A stretch of DNA of 64,000 bases from an uncultured Dehalococcoidia bacterium (GTDB taxonomy: Bacteria > Chloroflexota > Dehalococcoidia > Lucifugimonadales > UBA3495): positions 434,001 through 498,000 of the forward strand of contig OY282456.1 of assembly GCA_958296225.1 (NCBI GenBank). The letters run 5' to 3'. Every line of letters starts with the position of its first letter. Positions within the stretch are counted from its first letter, which is position 1. The position numbers and the translations under genes are program-made. Below are positions 56,265 to 64,000 of the stretch, in pieces. The notes under the pieces are model-generated. The model worked only from the letters and a program-made list of their open reading frames with translations. It was not told the origin of the DNA and ran no database searches.

Positions 56265-56298
56265 GGGTTCGGGAACTAGGGCAGAAAGCCGGCAGGAT

Positions 56299-57111
56299 CT
56301 AGCCGGCATGGGATGCAACATTGCCACTTCGCTGGATAACCTCTAATACGACGTGGTCGTGCACCTTTAGGGTGGGGTTGTTCCGGGCGGCCTCCACTAG
56401 CGGTAGCGGAAGCGATGCTGCATCCATCGTACCCGCCTTGACATTGTTGAGCCAAGCGTTGACCTTCATGTCATGCCCTTGTTTGAATCGCGATTTAGGA
56501 TTCTTGTCCTCGCCACAGCCGCACAAACATTGAGGGTAGAGGGTTTCCTTGGTTGCCTGCGGATTAGGTTGCTCATCCTCGTTGGTCAGCATATTGGCAA
56601 TCCGGCTGGCGTAGTGGCGGGCCAGCTGGCGAACCTCCGGGATGGAGCGCGGCGCCAGCGGGCTGGGCAGGGCCAGAATCGGCACGGTGGGCATTCCCAG
56701 GGACGACGCGCGGGCGTGAGCGGCCCGGGTGAAACTCTCGGTGATGACGCTGACCGACGGGATGCCGCGGCTTTCGGTAACTACTGTGTCGTGGAGACCC
56801 CACGCCGTGCAGCTCCCTCAATCCGCGATGCCATGCACCACCGCATCGCATTGGGCCACCAGTTCGTCGATAGTCGCGTCGGAGCAGGGGGCGCTGAAGC
56901 TGAACTTCCGCAGGTACACCACCTTCGCGACGGCGTATTCCTCTTCCAGAATGACCTGCAACTCCTGTAGGAAGTTGTCGGAATGGTACTTCCGGTTTTC
57001 CAGCAGGCCGATGGTCTTGCCGGCCAGAGCGGGCAGGCGGTCGGCGGCGGCCCGTTCGGCGGTTTTCTGCTCCGGTCGCGGGTCCAGTATTTGAATCGTG
57101 GCAGTTGTCAT
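56299..57111 (-). CDS. UGSC-motif selenoprotein (in-frame TGA read as selenocysteine)
   Basis: A 270-aa protein including Sec at residue 98, encoded by TGA 56818-56820. AGGAG precedes ATG 57111 by 6 bases. Up to the TGA the reading is VAQCDAVVHGIAD; it continues in the same frame as GSCTAWGLHDTVVTESRGIP to TAG at 56299. The Sec-Gly-Ser-Cys motif is known from UGSC-family (seleno)proteins. Residues ~1-180 are this domain. Residues ~190-270 are an added tail, LYPQCLCGCG...SRFKQGHDMKV, with a CxCxC cluster. Redox catalysis is probable; the substrate is unknown. A SECIS hairpin follows the TGA. Confidence 0.9.
56790..56820 (-). promoter_or_regulatory. Bacterial SECIS element (UGA plus hairpin)
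   Basis: After the TGA (56818-56820) come 13 nt, then CGTGG-GGTCT-CCACG (56790-56804), a 5-bp stem with a GGTCT apical loop. In E. coli fdhF the SelB-bound loop is also GGUCU and begins 18 nt after the UGA, the same distance as here. This supports recoding rather than termination. Confidence 0.85.
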
Positions 57112-57145
57112 AATCGTCTCCTTGCAGCGATTAACCTTGCGGCTC

Positions 57146-57190
57146 GGTCAATCCCATCCCCGTCTATCCGGCGCATCGCCGTCAAACACG
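57146..57190. repeat. Worn trace of the dispersed ATCC-repeat
   Basis: CAATCCCATCCCCGTCTATC then CGGCGCATCGCCGTCAAACA resembles 37431-37480 in word order but has several substitutions. It lies in the 79-bp gap before guaB3's end. Confidence 0.35.
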
Positions 57191-58327
57191 TCAGCCCAGC
57201 ATCTGGAAGTGCTTGCCTTCGGTTTTGATGGCCGGGGCGATTATCATTTCGGTCTTGTGGAAGTCGCGCACGGTGTAGGCGCCGCACATACCCATGGCGA
57301 CGCGCAGCGCGCCCACCAGGTTCTGGGTGCCGTCGGTTACGCTGGTGGGGCCGTGCATCAGTTGTTTCAGGGTGCCCTTGGTGCCCACGCTGATGCGGGT
57401 GCCGCGGGGCAGTTCGGGGTGAGCGTTAGCCATGCCCCAGTTGTAGCCGCGGCCGGGGGCCTCGGCGGCCTGGGCAAAGGGCGTGCCCAGCATCACGCCG
57501 TCGGCGCCGCTGGCCATGGCCTTGCAGACGTCGCCGCCGGTGCGCAACCCGCCGTCGGTGATAACGCTGACGTAGCGTCCGGTGCGCTGGAAGTAATCTT
57601 CCCGCGCCGCCGCGCATTCCAGCGTCGCGGTAACCTGGGGGACGCCAACCCCGGTAACTTCGCGGGTGGTGCAGGCGGCGCCGGGGCCGACGCCGACCAG
57701 CACGGCGTCGATGCCGGTTTCCATCAACTCGCTGGCGACGCCGTAGGTGACGCAATTGCCTACCACTACGGGCACTTTCAGGGAGCTAGTCAGTTCCGAG
57801 AAAATCAGGCCCCGGTAACTGCGGGAAACATGGCGCGCGGTGGTTACGGTGGACTGCACAACGATGATGTCGGCCCCGGCTTCCACGGCCAGCGGGCTGA
57901 ACTGCTTGGTGGTCTGGGGAGTGAACGCCATGGCGGCGATGGAGCCGGACTGTTTGATTTCCCGCACGCGCTCGCCAATCAGGTTTTCCCGGATTGGCTC
58001 GCTGTAAACCTCCTGGAGGTATTCGGTAACCTCGTCCTGGTCCATGGAGATAATTTCTTCCAGCACCGAATAGGGGTCTTCATAGCGAGTGTACAGTCCC
58101 TCGCCGTTGAGCACGCCGAGGCCGCCCATCTCGTGCATCAACCTGGCGATACGGGGCGACACCGAGCCGTCCATGGCGGAGGCAATCACCGGCGCGTCGA
58201 AAGAGAACTGACCAATGCTCATTTGCGTGGCGGTCATTTCCGGGTTGATGGTCACTTCGCCGGGGACGATGGCAACTTCGTCAAACCCGTAGGAGCGGTC
58301 CAGTTCTTTGAGCAAACGCCTGGCCAT
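57191..58327 (-). CDS. guaB3: GuaB3-family IMP dehydrogenase-related protein
   Basis: A 378-aa TIM barrel without CBS domains. The catalytic cysteine loop [15 protein letters not shown] (C219) and [20 protein letters not shown] (phosphate loop) mark the IMPDH/GMPR family. The N-terminus [20 protein letters not shown] and the C-terminal [20 protein letters not shown] mark GuaB3. GuaB3 proteins from actinobacteria and cyanobacteria have been shown or proposed to act as IMP dehydrogenases. GGTGACACCATGG surrounds the start at 58327. Confidence 0.9.
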   Translation of the reverse strand: MARRLLKELDRSYGFDEVAIVPGEVTINPEMTATQMSIGQFSFDAPVIASAMDGSVSPRIARLMHEMGGLGVLNGEGLYTRYEDPYSVLEEIISMDQDEVTEYLQEVYSEPIRENLIGERVREIKQSGSIAAMAFTPQTTKQFSPLAVEAGADIIVVQSTVTTARHVSRSYRGLIFSELTSSLKVPVVVGNCVTYGVASELMETGIDAVLVGVGPGAACTTREVTGVGVPQVTATLECAAAREDYFQRTGRYVSVITDGGLRTGGDVCKAMASGADGVMLGTPFAQAAEAPGRGYNWGMANAHPELPRGTRISVGTKGTLKQLMHGPTSVTDGTQNLVGALRVAMGMCGAYTVRDFHKTEMIIAPAIKTEGKHFQMLG

Positions 58328-58458
58328 GGTGTCACCTCAATGCCTGCCGTGGCAGTTGGAGCAATTTAGCAAGAGACCCGGGGAGCCGTCAACCAGGGTA
58401 TTCCGCGCCCCGGACGTCCAGTATTGGTTTGGTAAGGGTTGCCTAGATTGTAGCAGTT

Positions 58459-58483
58459 GGGGGCGCCATTTTAGGACGCCCCC
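58459..58483. terminator. Hairpin between clpC end and guaB3 start
   Basis: GGGGGCG (58459-58465) pairs with CGCCCCC (58477-58483), extended by CC/GG in the loop. The T-rich tail (GTTTTGTT) is on the plus strand only, while both genes are on the minus strand. It probably terminates clpC, lacking a U-run. Confidence 0.5.
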
Positions 58484-58513
58484 GTTTTGTTGATTCCGTG
58501 CGATTTGCCGCGT

Positions 58514-60988
58514 TTATGCCGCCGGCAAGGCGGCCAGCTCCTTGCTGCGTACCTTGATGCAGACTTTGCCGTCCTCGTCAAGGTCAACGATAGCGGTATC
58601 GCCCTCGGCAAATTTGCCTCCCAGGAGTTCGTCGGACAACCGGTCTTCCACTTCGTTCTGGATGAGGCGGCGCAACGGGCGGGCGCCGAGCACCGGGTCA
58701 AAGCCGTTGTCGCCCAAGTATTCGCGAGCCGCTTCGGTCAGTTCAATGCTGACTTCCTTTTCCTTCAGCTCCTGGCGCACCATGTTCATCATCAGGTCCA
58801 CAATCTGGTGGATTTCCTCCCGGCTCAAGGCATGGAACACGATGGTAGCGTCAAGGCGGTTGAGGAACTCGGGGCGGAAGAAGCGCTTGACTTCATCCAT
58901 CACCTTGTCCCGCATCCGCTCGTAGGCTTGCTTATCGGTCTGGGCCTGGTCGGATTTGACGGCGAAGCCCAACGACGTGTCCCGCTTGATAAGGTCGGAA
59001 CCGAGGTTGCTGGTCATCACAATGATGGAGTTGCGGAAATCGACCCGGCGGCCGCGGGCGTCGGTCAGCTGGCCGGCATCAAAGATTTGCAGCAAGATGT
59101 TGAAAATCTCCGGGTGGGCCTTTTCGATTTCGTCCAGCAGGATGGCGCAGTAGTTCTTTTTGCGGACGCCCTCGGTGAGCTGGCCGCCCTCATCGTAACC
59201 AACGTAGCCCGGAGGCGCGCCGATGAGGCGGGCGGTGGTGTGCCGCTCCTGGAACTCGGACATATCCAGGCGAATCATGTTGTCTTCGTGGCCGAAGAGG
59301 AACTCAGCCATGGCGCGCACCAGCTCGGTTTTGCCGACTCCGGTGGGGCCAAGGAACAGGAACACGCCGATGGGATGGCGCGGGTCTTTCAGACCGGCGC
59401 GGGCGCGGCGAACGGCCTTGGCGATGCCGACGATGGCTTCGTCCTGGCCGATGATTCGCTTGTGCAGGTCTTCCTCCATATGGAGAAGGCGCTCCGTCTC
59501 TTCCTTGGCCAGGCGGGTAACGGGGATGCCGGTCCACATACTGACCACTTCGGCGATGTCTTCCTCGGTCACCCGGGTGCGTTCCTTGCTGCGGTCAGCC
59601 TTCCATTCGCGCTCCAGGTCGCCCACGTTCTCGGTGAGATGCAACTCGCGGTCGCGCAGCTCGGCGGCCACTTCGTACTGCTGGGAAGCGATGGCCTCGT
59701 CTTTCTCTTTGCGGACGCGCTCCAGGACTTCTATGGCGTCCTTGACTTGCTGGGGAGCGTGGCTGCCCCGCAGGCGGACGCGGGAGCCGGCCTCGTCCAA
59801 CAAGTCGATGGCCTTGTCCGGCAGGAAGCGGTCGGGGATGTAACGGGTAGAGAGCGTTGCGGCGGCCTGCACGGCGGCATCGGTAATATCCACGTTGTGG
59901 TGGTCCTCGTACTGGACTTTCACGCCCCGGAGGATGTCCACAGTCATATCAGCGTCGGGTTCCTCGACGCGCACCGGCTGCAAGCGGCGTTCCAGCGCCG
60001 GGTCGCGCTCTACGTACTTCCGGTAGTCATCAAGGGTGGTGGCCCCGATGCACTGGATTTCGCCGCGGGCCAGGGAGGGCTTGAGGATGTTGGAGGCATC
60101 GACCGCGCCCTCGGCGGCGCCGGCGCCGACCAGGGTATGAATCTCGTCAATAAAGAGGACGCAGTTGCCGGAGGTCTTGATTTCCTCAATGACCTTCTTG
60201 AGGCGCTCTTCAAACTCGCCCCGGTACTTGGTGCCGGCGACCAATGCGCCCATATCCAGCGTAACCAGGCGCTTGCCCTGCAGGGTGTCGGGCACGTCGC
60301 CGGAGGATATTTGCTGGGCCATGGCCTCGACGATGGCGGTCTTGCCGACGCCCGGCTCGCCCACCAGCACCGGGTTGTTCTTGGTGCGGCGGCTGAGAAT
60401 CTGGGTTACGCGCTCAATTTCGGTGTCGCGCCCGATAACCGGGTCCAGCTTGCCGCCCAGAGCCGCGTTGGTCAGGTCAATGCCCAGTTGGTCCAGGGTG
60501 GGCGTGCGGGTGCTGGAGCGGGAGCTGCTGGAACTGCTGCTCCCGGAGTTGCTGAGGATGCGGTGGGTCTCGGCGCGTACCTTTTCCAAGTTGACGCCCA
60601 GGCTCTCCAGGACGCCGGCGGCGACCCCTTCGCCCTCCCTCAGCAGCCCGATTAGCAGGTGCTCGGTGCCGATGTAGGTGTGGTTCATGCGGCGGGCTTC
60701 ATCCACGGCCAGCTCCACGACCTTCTTGGCGCGGGGAGTCAGGCCGATTTCGCCCTGAGCGGGACGCTCGCCGCGTCCGATGATGAACTCCACGGCCGAG
60801 CGCACCTTGGTGAGGTCAACGCTCAAGCCGGACAGCACTCGAGCGGCTACGCCCTCGGTCTCCCGTACCAGGCCAAGCAGGATGTGCTCGGTGCCGATGT
60901 AGTTGTGGTTGAACCGCTGCGCTTCTTCTTGGGCGAGGGATAGAACCCGACGCGCCCGTTCTGAGAATTTCTCGAATCTGCTGCCCAT
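58514..60988 (-). CDS. clpC: ATP-dependent Clp protease ATP-binding subunit ClpC
   Basis: An 824-aa Hsp100 unfoldase. Two Clp_N repeats (1-145: [30 protein letters not shown]) are followed by a serine-rich linker, AAA-1 with GEPGVGKT (210-217), a UVR motif in the M-domain ([13 protein letters not shown]) and AAA-2 with GPTGVGKT (547-554). The ClpP-docking loop TSLGFAVKS is present. It unfolds proteins for ClpP degradation. GGAGGG precedes ATG 60988. No ctsR/mcsAB genes are adjacent. It is the first gene of its run. Confidence 0.97.
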   Translation of the reverse strand: MGSRFEKFSERARRVLSLAQEEAQRFNHNYIGTEHILLGLVRETEGVAARVLSGLSVDLTKVRSAVEFIIGRGERPAQGEIGLTPRAKKVVELAVDEARRMNHTYIGTEHLLIGLLREGEGVAAGVLESLGVNLEKVRAETHRILSNSGSSSSSSSRSSTRTPTLDQLGIDLTNAALGGKLDPVIGRDTEIERVTQILSRRTKNNPVLVGEPGVGKTAIVEAMAQQISSGDVPDTLQGKRLVTLDMGALVAGTKYRGEFEERLKKVIEEIKTSGNCVLFIDEIHTLVGAGAAEGAVDASNILKPSLARGEIQCIGATTLDDYRKYVERDPALERRLQPVRVEEPDADMTVDILRGVKVQYEDHHNVDITDAAVQAAATLSTRYIPDRFLPDKAIDLLDEAGSRVRLRGSHAPQQVKDAIEVLERVRKEKDEAIASQQYEVAAELRDRELHLTENVGDLEREWKADRSKERTRVTEEDIAEVVSMWTGIPVTRLAKEETERLLHMEEDLHKRIIGQDEAIVGIAKAVRRARAGLKDPRHPIGVFLFLGPTGVGKTELVRAMAEFLFGHEDNMIRLDMSEFQERHTTARLIGAPPGYVGYDEGGQLTEGVRKKNYCAILLDEIEKAHPEIFNILLQIFDAGQLTDARGRRVDFRNSIIVMTSNLGSDLIKRDTSLGFAVKSDQAQTDKQAYERMRDKVMDEVKRFFRPEFLNRLDATIVFHALSREEIHQIVDLMMNMVRQELKEKEVSIELTEAAREYLGDNGFDPVLGARPLRRLIQNEVEDRLSDELLGGKFAEGDTAIVDLDEDGKVCIKVRSKELAALPAA

Positions 60989-61201
60989 GGGTCCCTCCTG
61001 GGATTGGGATTAGGCCAATGACTGCACGCTGGCGTTGCTATTCTACCGCATTTGGGCAAAAATAAAAGCGGCTATGTCACCGAATTCACCGGTGCCGCCG
61101 CCGAGTGGTTTTTCAACCAGCGAATTGTGTCGGCCTGGGATTGTCGGCCGGCCCTTGGTGTGCCATCACGCCTGCCCCGGGTAATCTAATCGGATTTGAT
61201 A

Positions 61202-61323
61202 CTTTCCGGCGGTGACCTATTTTCCCACTCCGTCACCGGAGCAGTATCGTCGGCGCTGGGGCGTTTCACTTCCGTGTTCGGGAAGGGAACGGGTGGGGCC
61301 ACCCCGCTTGAACCACCAGAAAG
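61202..61323 (-). rRNA. rrf: 5S ribosomal RNA
   Basis: The minus strand reads CTTTCTGGTGGTTCAAGCGG at the 5' end, then CCGAACACGGAAGTGAAACG (the universal loop B/C block) and closes GGTCACCGCCGGAAAG. The first and last 11 bases pair in the terminal helix. Length is 122 nt. No 16S or 23S gene is in the window, so it stands apart from any rrn operon. Confidence 0.92.
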
Positions 61324-61333
61324 TAACGGCGTC

Positions 61334-61362
61334 ATTATGCACCATATCCTGCAGGTTGGCAA
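61334..61362 (-). promoter_or_regulatory. rrf: Promoter for the solitary 5S rRNA
   Basis: On the minus strand TTGCCA (61357-61362) is 17 bp from CATAAT (61334-61339), and 10 bp separate it from the 5S 5' end. It is correctly placed for independent transcription. Confidence 0.6.
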
Positions 61363-61461
61363 GGGCGCCGGCACTGCGAATTTGCGAATTGTGGATATTG
61401 CGGCGTGGCTGCGAAATCGCCTGTGCTATACTGGTTCACAGGGTCGGAATGCGGCCCCGGC

Positions 61462-61537
61462 GGGCCGTTAGCTCAGCTGGCAGAGCACCGGACTTTTAAT
61501 CCGGGTGTCGTGGGTTCGATCCCCACACGGCCCACCA
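61462..61537 (+). tRNA. tRNA-Lys(UUU) with encoded CCA
   Basis: A 76-nt cloverleaf. The acceptor GGGCCGT pairs with ACGGCCC. The D arm is GCTCAGCTGGCAGAGC, and the anticodon arm CCGGA-CTTTTAA-TCCGG has anticodon TTT. The T arm is GTGGG-TTCGATC-CCCAC, and the gene ends ACCA. An extended -10 (TGCTATACT, 61424-61432) lies 29 bp upstream. Confidence 0.96.
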
Positions 61538-61670
61538 GAATCGTCAGGCCAATAAAGCCGGGCCGGCCAGGTTCGGCCTTGCGCTCCGCTCCTCCCGGGC
61601 CGGGGCGCCTTGTTTTTCGCCGGGTTGGGGAGCGCGCGAGTGGGCGCGGTTTTTGCCTTCTTTTCTGAGC

Positions 61671-61705
61671 CGCTGCAAAATCCCGTCTAGCCCTGTAAAA
61701 GCCCC
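61671..61705. repeat. Worn trace of the dispersed ATCC-repeat
   Basis: GCTGCAAAATCCCGTCTAGC then CCTGTAAAAGCCCC parallels the phrase AATCCTGTC...CTGTAAAA of 23355-23380. It overlaps the end of the NuoF-like pseudogene. Confidence 0.4.
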
Positions 61706-63279
61706 TCGCCATAAAAATGCAGCCAACTGGTCACCGGATTCCCGGCCATCTGCCCCAACCCGCACAGCGCCGCCGCCCCCACAATCTCCGCCAAATCTCG
61801 CAAGCCCTGAATATCGGACATCCTCCCCTCGCCGCTCAGCGAAACCAGCCGCGTTCCCCTTGCGTCGTTCAATCCAATGGACGCAAACCAATAGACGCAA
61901 ACCGCCGCGCGCCGCCGGTCAGAATCGCCGGCACATTGCACAGCGTCCCGGCGTTATTGATAACCGTCGGCTCACCGTACCGCCTGGCGTCGGTGGGAAA
62001 GGGCGGGCGCAGCCGGGGTTCCCGCCGGCGCCCCTCAATAGTGTTCAGCAGGGTAGTCTCTTCACCGCACACGTAGCCGCGCCCAGCGCCCGCTGCGCCC
62101 GCTGCGCCCGATGCGCGTCTCTTCACCGCACACGTAGCCGCGCCCCGCGCCGCACGGTGACCGTGCCCTTGCTTATGATGCCGCCCTGCTCCGCCTCAGC
62201 AACCGCCGCTGCCATCCGTTCCGCCGACAAGTCCGCCTCGGCATTGATATAATTGATATAGATGACCACGTTGCCAGCGCCGGCGGCAATCACCACCCCT
62301 TCGATAGTGCGGTGCGGGTTGCCCTCCATCAGATGCCGGTCTTTGAACACGCCCGGCTCGCCCTCCGCGGCGTTCACCACCAGATGATGACGGACGGCAT
62401 CAACCCGCCGCGCTGCCTGCTACTTCGGGAGACGGACGCTCACTGCCGGCGTCGCCGGCACCGTTCACGGCAGTGCAATGCGGCTCAGGCCGGCGTCGCT
62501 GCTAACATGGTCAAAGAATCGTTCGCCGGCTGCGGATTCCACGATGACCTGCGTAGCGGCAAAGCAGGCTCCGTCGCAGCCGGCCGCTATTACCGACACG
62601 TCCGGCTGACCGGCCAGCAGCCCGGTCAGCCGGTAATACACCCCGTCGGCGCCCACGGCCTTGACTGCAATGCCCCCACTGAACCAAAACGCGGGTTTGG
62701 CCGTCGGATAATATCGTCCCGCATCCCCCGCAACGGCGGCCAGCAGCTTGCCAACACCCATACGACACGACCCAGCCAACGCCCGTTGACGCTGACCGCC
62801 GGCGCAACGCCGCAGATGAAAGCGCAGGCAGCAGTCCCGACACCGGCGCTGCCGTCATCGGCCAGTTGTTCCCGCGCCGCTGCCAGTAGCTCCTCGCCGC
62901 CGGCTATCCAGCAAGCCAAACCCGCGCACACGGTAATGTCCCTGCCGGGCGGCGGCGCCAGCCGCAACTCCGAGTAAGACGTAGCGGCCCCATACACTTC
63001 CGACGCCGGCGTTCGCAGATGCCAGCCCACCACTTGCAAAGCCCACTCCGGCAAATAGCTATGCTCCTGCCGGAGCAGGTGGAGCGCCGGCAGCAAGTTG
63101 TAGCGATTCCGGTCGGGAAGCCGTTGGCGCAAGATGCGGCGCAAATCGGACTGGCGTTCCCGGCGGACAACGCCAGCCGCCCCGTCCCCCGATGGGTCGG
63201 CATCATCGCGCCGACCCTGCCGTTGCCTCATGTCGCCGTCAGCAACCATACCGACAGTTATAGCAGGGCGTATGCGCAA
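61687..63279 (-). pseudogene. Decayed NuoE-NuoF-type flavo-iron-sulfur subunit
   Basis: Fragments in several minus-strand frames form one ancestral gene or fused pair. NuoE-like: RYNLLPALHLLRQEHSYLPE, VYGAATSYSELRLAPPPGRD, VCAGLACWIAGGEELL. A [2Fe-2S] piece follows: VIAAGCDGACFAATQVIVES. NuoF-like: NAAEGEPGVFKDRHLMEGNP, GYVCGEETTLLNTIEGRR, PTVINNAGTLCNVPAIL and the C-terminus DLAEIVGAAALCGLGQMAGN. The order matches NADH-binding subunits of complex I, formate dehydrogenases or hydrogenases. A frameshift near 62770, a deletion of much of the FMN domain and a 61-bp duplication inactivate it. Confidence 0.82.
62056..62144. repeat. 61-bp tandem duplication inside the NuoF-like pseudogene
   Basis: A 28-base phrase starting GTCTCTTCACCGCACACGTA occurs at 62056-62083 and again at 62117-62144. 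The period of 61 is not a multiple of three, so the duplication shifts the frame exactly at the GYVCGEET (NADH/FMN-site) codons. Confidence 0.85.
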
Positions 63280-63334
63280 CCCGGCATGGGCGGCCGGCTT
63301 TGGTACAGGGCCTGTGCAAGGTAGCGTTTCGTTT

Positions 63335-63349
63335 TAGGGCGTGTCGTCA
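63335..63349. mobile_element. Solitary IS5 end sequence
   Basis: TAGGGCGTGTCGTCA matches the IS ends at 9333 and 49631 exactly. No transposase codons follow. It lies between the two pseudogenes and marks the point where the dienelactone hydrolase gene lost its N-terminus. Confidence 0.65.
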
Positions 63350-63357
63350 AATTTAGG

Positions 63358-63952
63358 ATGGAGATGGCCCGCAAGTTCGCGCACAACGGCTACATTGCCA
63401 TCTCGCCCAACCTGCACTACCGCGAGGGCAGCGACGACCCGGTGGCCAACAGCAACAGCATCCGCGACAAAGGCGGTATGCCCGACGCCCGCACGCTGGG
63501 CGACGCCGATGGCGCCATCGGCTACCTGCGCCGCTTGAGCGTCCACAAGGCAAGGTTGGCATCATCGGCTTCTGCTCCGGCGGACGCCAGGTTTTCCTGG
63601 CCGCCTGTGAGCTGTCCGGCATCGCCGCCGCCGTGGATTGTCGGGGCGGCGGCGTAACCCCCGTGACAGCGAGCCGCCCACTGAGGCCATGCCCCACGCG
63701 CCCATTGAGTTCGTCGCCGACTTGAGCTGCGCGCTGATGGGCCTGTTCGGCGAGGACGACGCCCGTCCGTCCATCGCTGAAGTTGAGGCCACCGACGCCG
63801 CCATCAAAGCGGCGGGCAAGTCGTGGGAGTACCACACCTATCCCAACGCCGGCCACGGCTTCTTCGCCGTCGACCGCCCCAGCTACACCGTGGCAGCGGC
63901 CAACCCGGGCTGGGAGCGCGTGTTCGAGTTCTACGGCCGGCATCTGTCGTAG
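63358..63952 (+). pseudogene. Dienelactone hydrolase family gene, N-truncated and frameshifted
   Basis: Frame 1 gives ARKFAHNGYIAISPNLHYRE and ends GAIGYLRRLSV. A second frame gives KVGIIGFCSGGRQVFLAACE with the nucleophile Cys in GFCSGG. A third gives PPTEAMPHAPIEFVADLSCA, GLFGEDDARPS and YPNAGHGFFAVDRPSY, the Asp and His blocks. All catalytic segments are recognisable, but two frameshifts (near 63550 and 63658) and the missing ~60 N-terminal residues mean no active alpha/beta hydrolase is made. Confidence 0.88.
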
Positions 63953-63980
63953 GCAAATTGCCACGCAGACGTAACAACAG

Positions 63981-64000
63981 GGCGGGTTTAGCGACCCGCC
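63981..64000. terminator. Hairpin GGCGGGT-TTAGCG-ACCCGCC
   Basis: A perfect 7-bp stem with a 6-base loop begins 28 bp after the dienelactone hydrolase remnant. The window ends at the stem, so any T-run cannot be seen. Confidence 0.5.

Noticed and set aside
58487..60655. Long plus-strand open frame opposite clpC
   Set aside because: Antisense shadow of a complete, conserved ClpC.

Overview
The window is about 64 kb of GC-rich bacterial DNA that most resembles a Chloroflexota genome, probably a SAR202/Dehalococcoidia-type lineage. This rests on gene content, not on a marker phylogeny: a DUF2298 (YYY) membrane protein, a DUF2851 protein, GuaB3, ClpC, FtsY without an acidic N-terminal domain, several Uma2 nucleases, two CaiB/BaiF CoA-transferases, a cyclase-family hydrolase, a phosphotriesterase-family lactonase and many small paralogous catabolic enzymes. 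Housekeeping genes (ligA, ftsY, dnaE, clpC, guaB3, acn, hemW, a solitary 5S rRNA, tRNA-Lys) are interspersed with accessory genes.

Layout. 0-9 kb: catabolic and transport genes (3'-truncated TPP enzyme, MFS exporter, phosphotriesterase-like hydrolase, Uma2 nuclease, CMD protein, an agmatinase/PLD operon, a small-protein/aspartic-protease pair, a 6-oxocamphor-hydrolase-like crotonase). 9-16.5 kb: a scarred segment with an IS5 remnant and two gene fragments, then Uma2, an MBL hydrolase, DUF2851, three tandem cupins, an EEP nuclease and a two-gene RusA + REase-HEPN unit. 16.7-23 kb: ligA, PPOX, DUF2298, ftsY. 23-32 kb: LRR lipoprotein, PEP mutase/isocitrate lyase family, DCC protein, DUF3800, EamA, Lrp, ferredoxin, a 2Fe-2S protein and a large membrane protein with a duplicated C-terminal domain. 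32-43 kb: aconitase, HemW, MFS, a MITE-like element, CaiB, an unknown protein and a GLUG-repeat surface protein. 43-50 kb: second CaiB, small membrane proteins, cyclase, a DUF262 + HEPN unit, MFS and a decayed IS5 copy. 50.5-58.3 kb: gamma-carbonic anhydrase, dnaE, a truncated HigA-like antitoxin, a two-gene UGSC locus and guaB3. 58.5-64 kb: clpC, 5S rRNA, tRNA-Lys, a NuoE/NuoF-type pseudogene and a dienelactone hydrolase pseudogene.

The most striking observation is a selenoprotein gene at 56299-57111 (minus). An in-frame TGA sits in a U-G-S-C motif, and a bacterial-type SECIS hairpin with a GGUCU apical loop begins 13 nt after the TGA. A conventional gene caller would split it into two meaningless ORFs. 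It sits directly upstream of a 357-aa partner of unknown function. Other candidate systems are the RusA + REase-HEPN pair and the DUF262 + HEPN pair. At least four families of short palindromic or dispersed repeats lie between genes.
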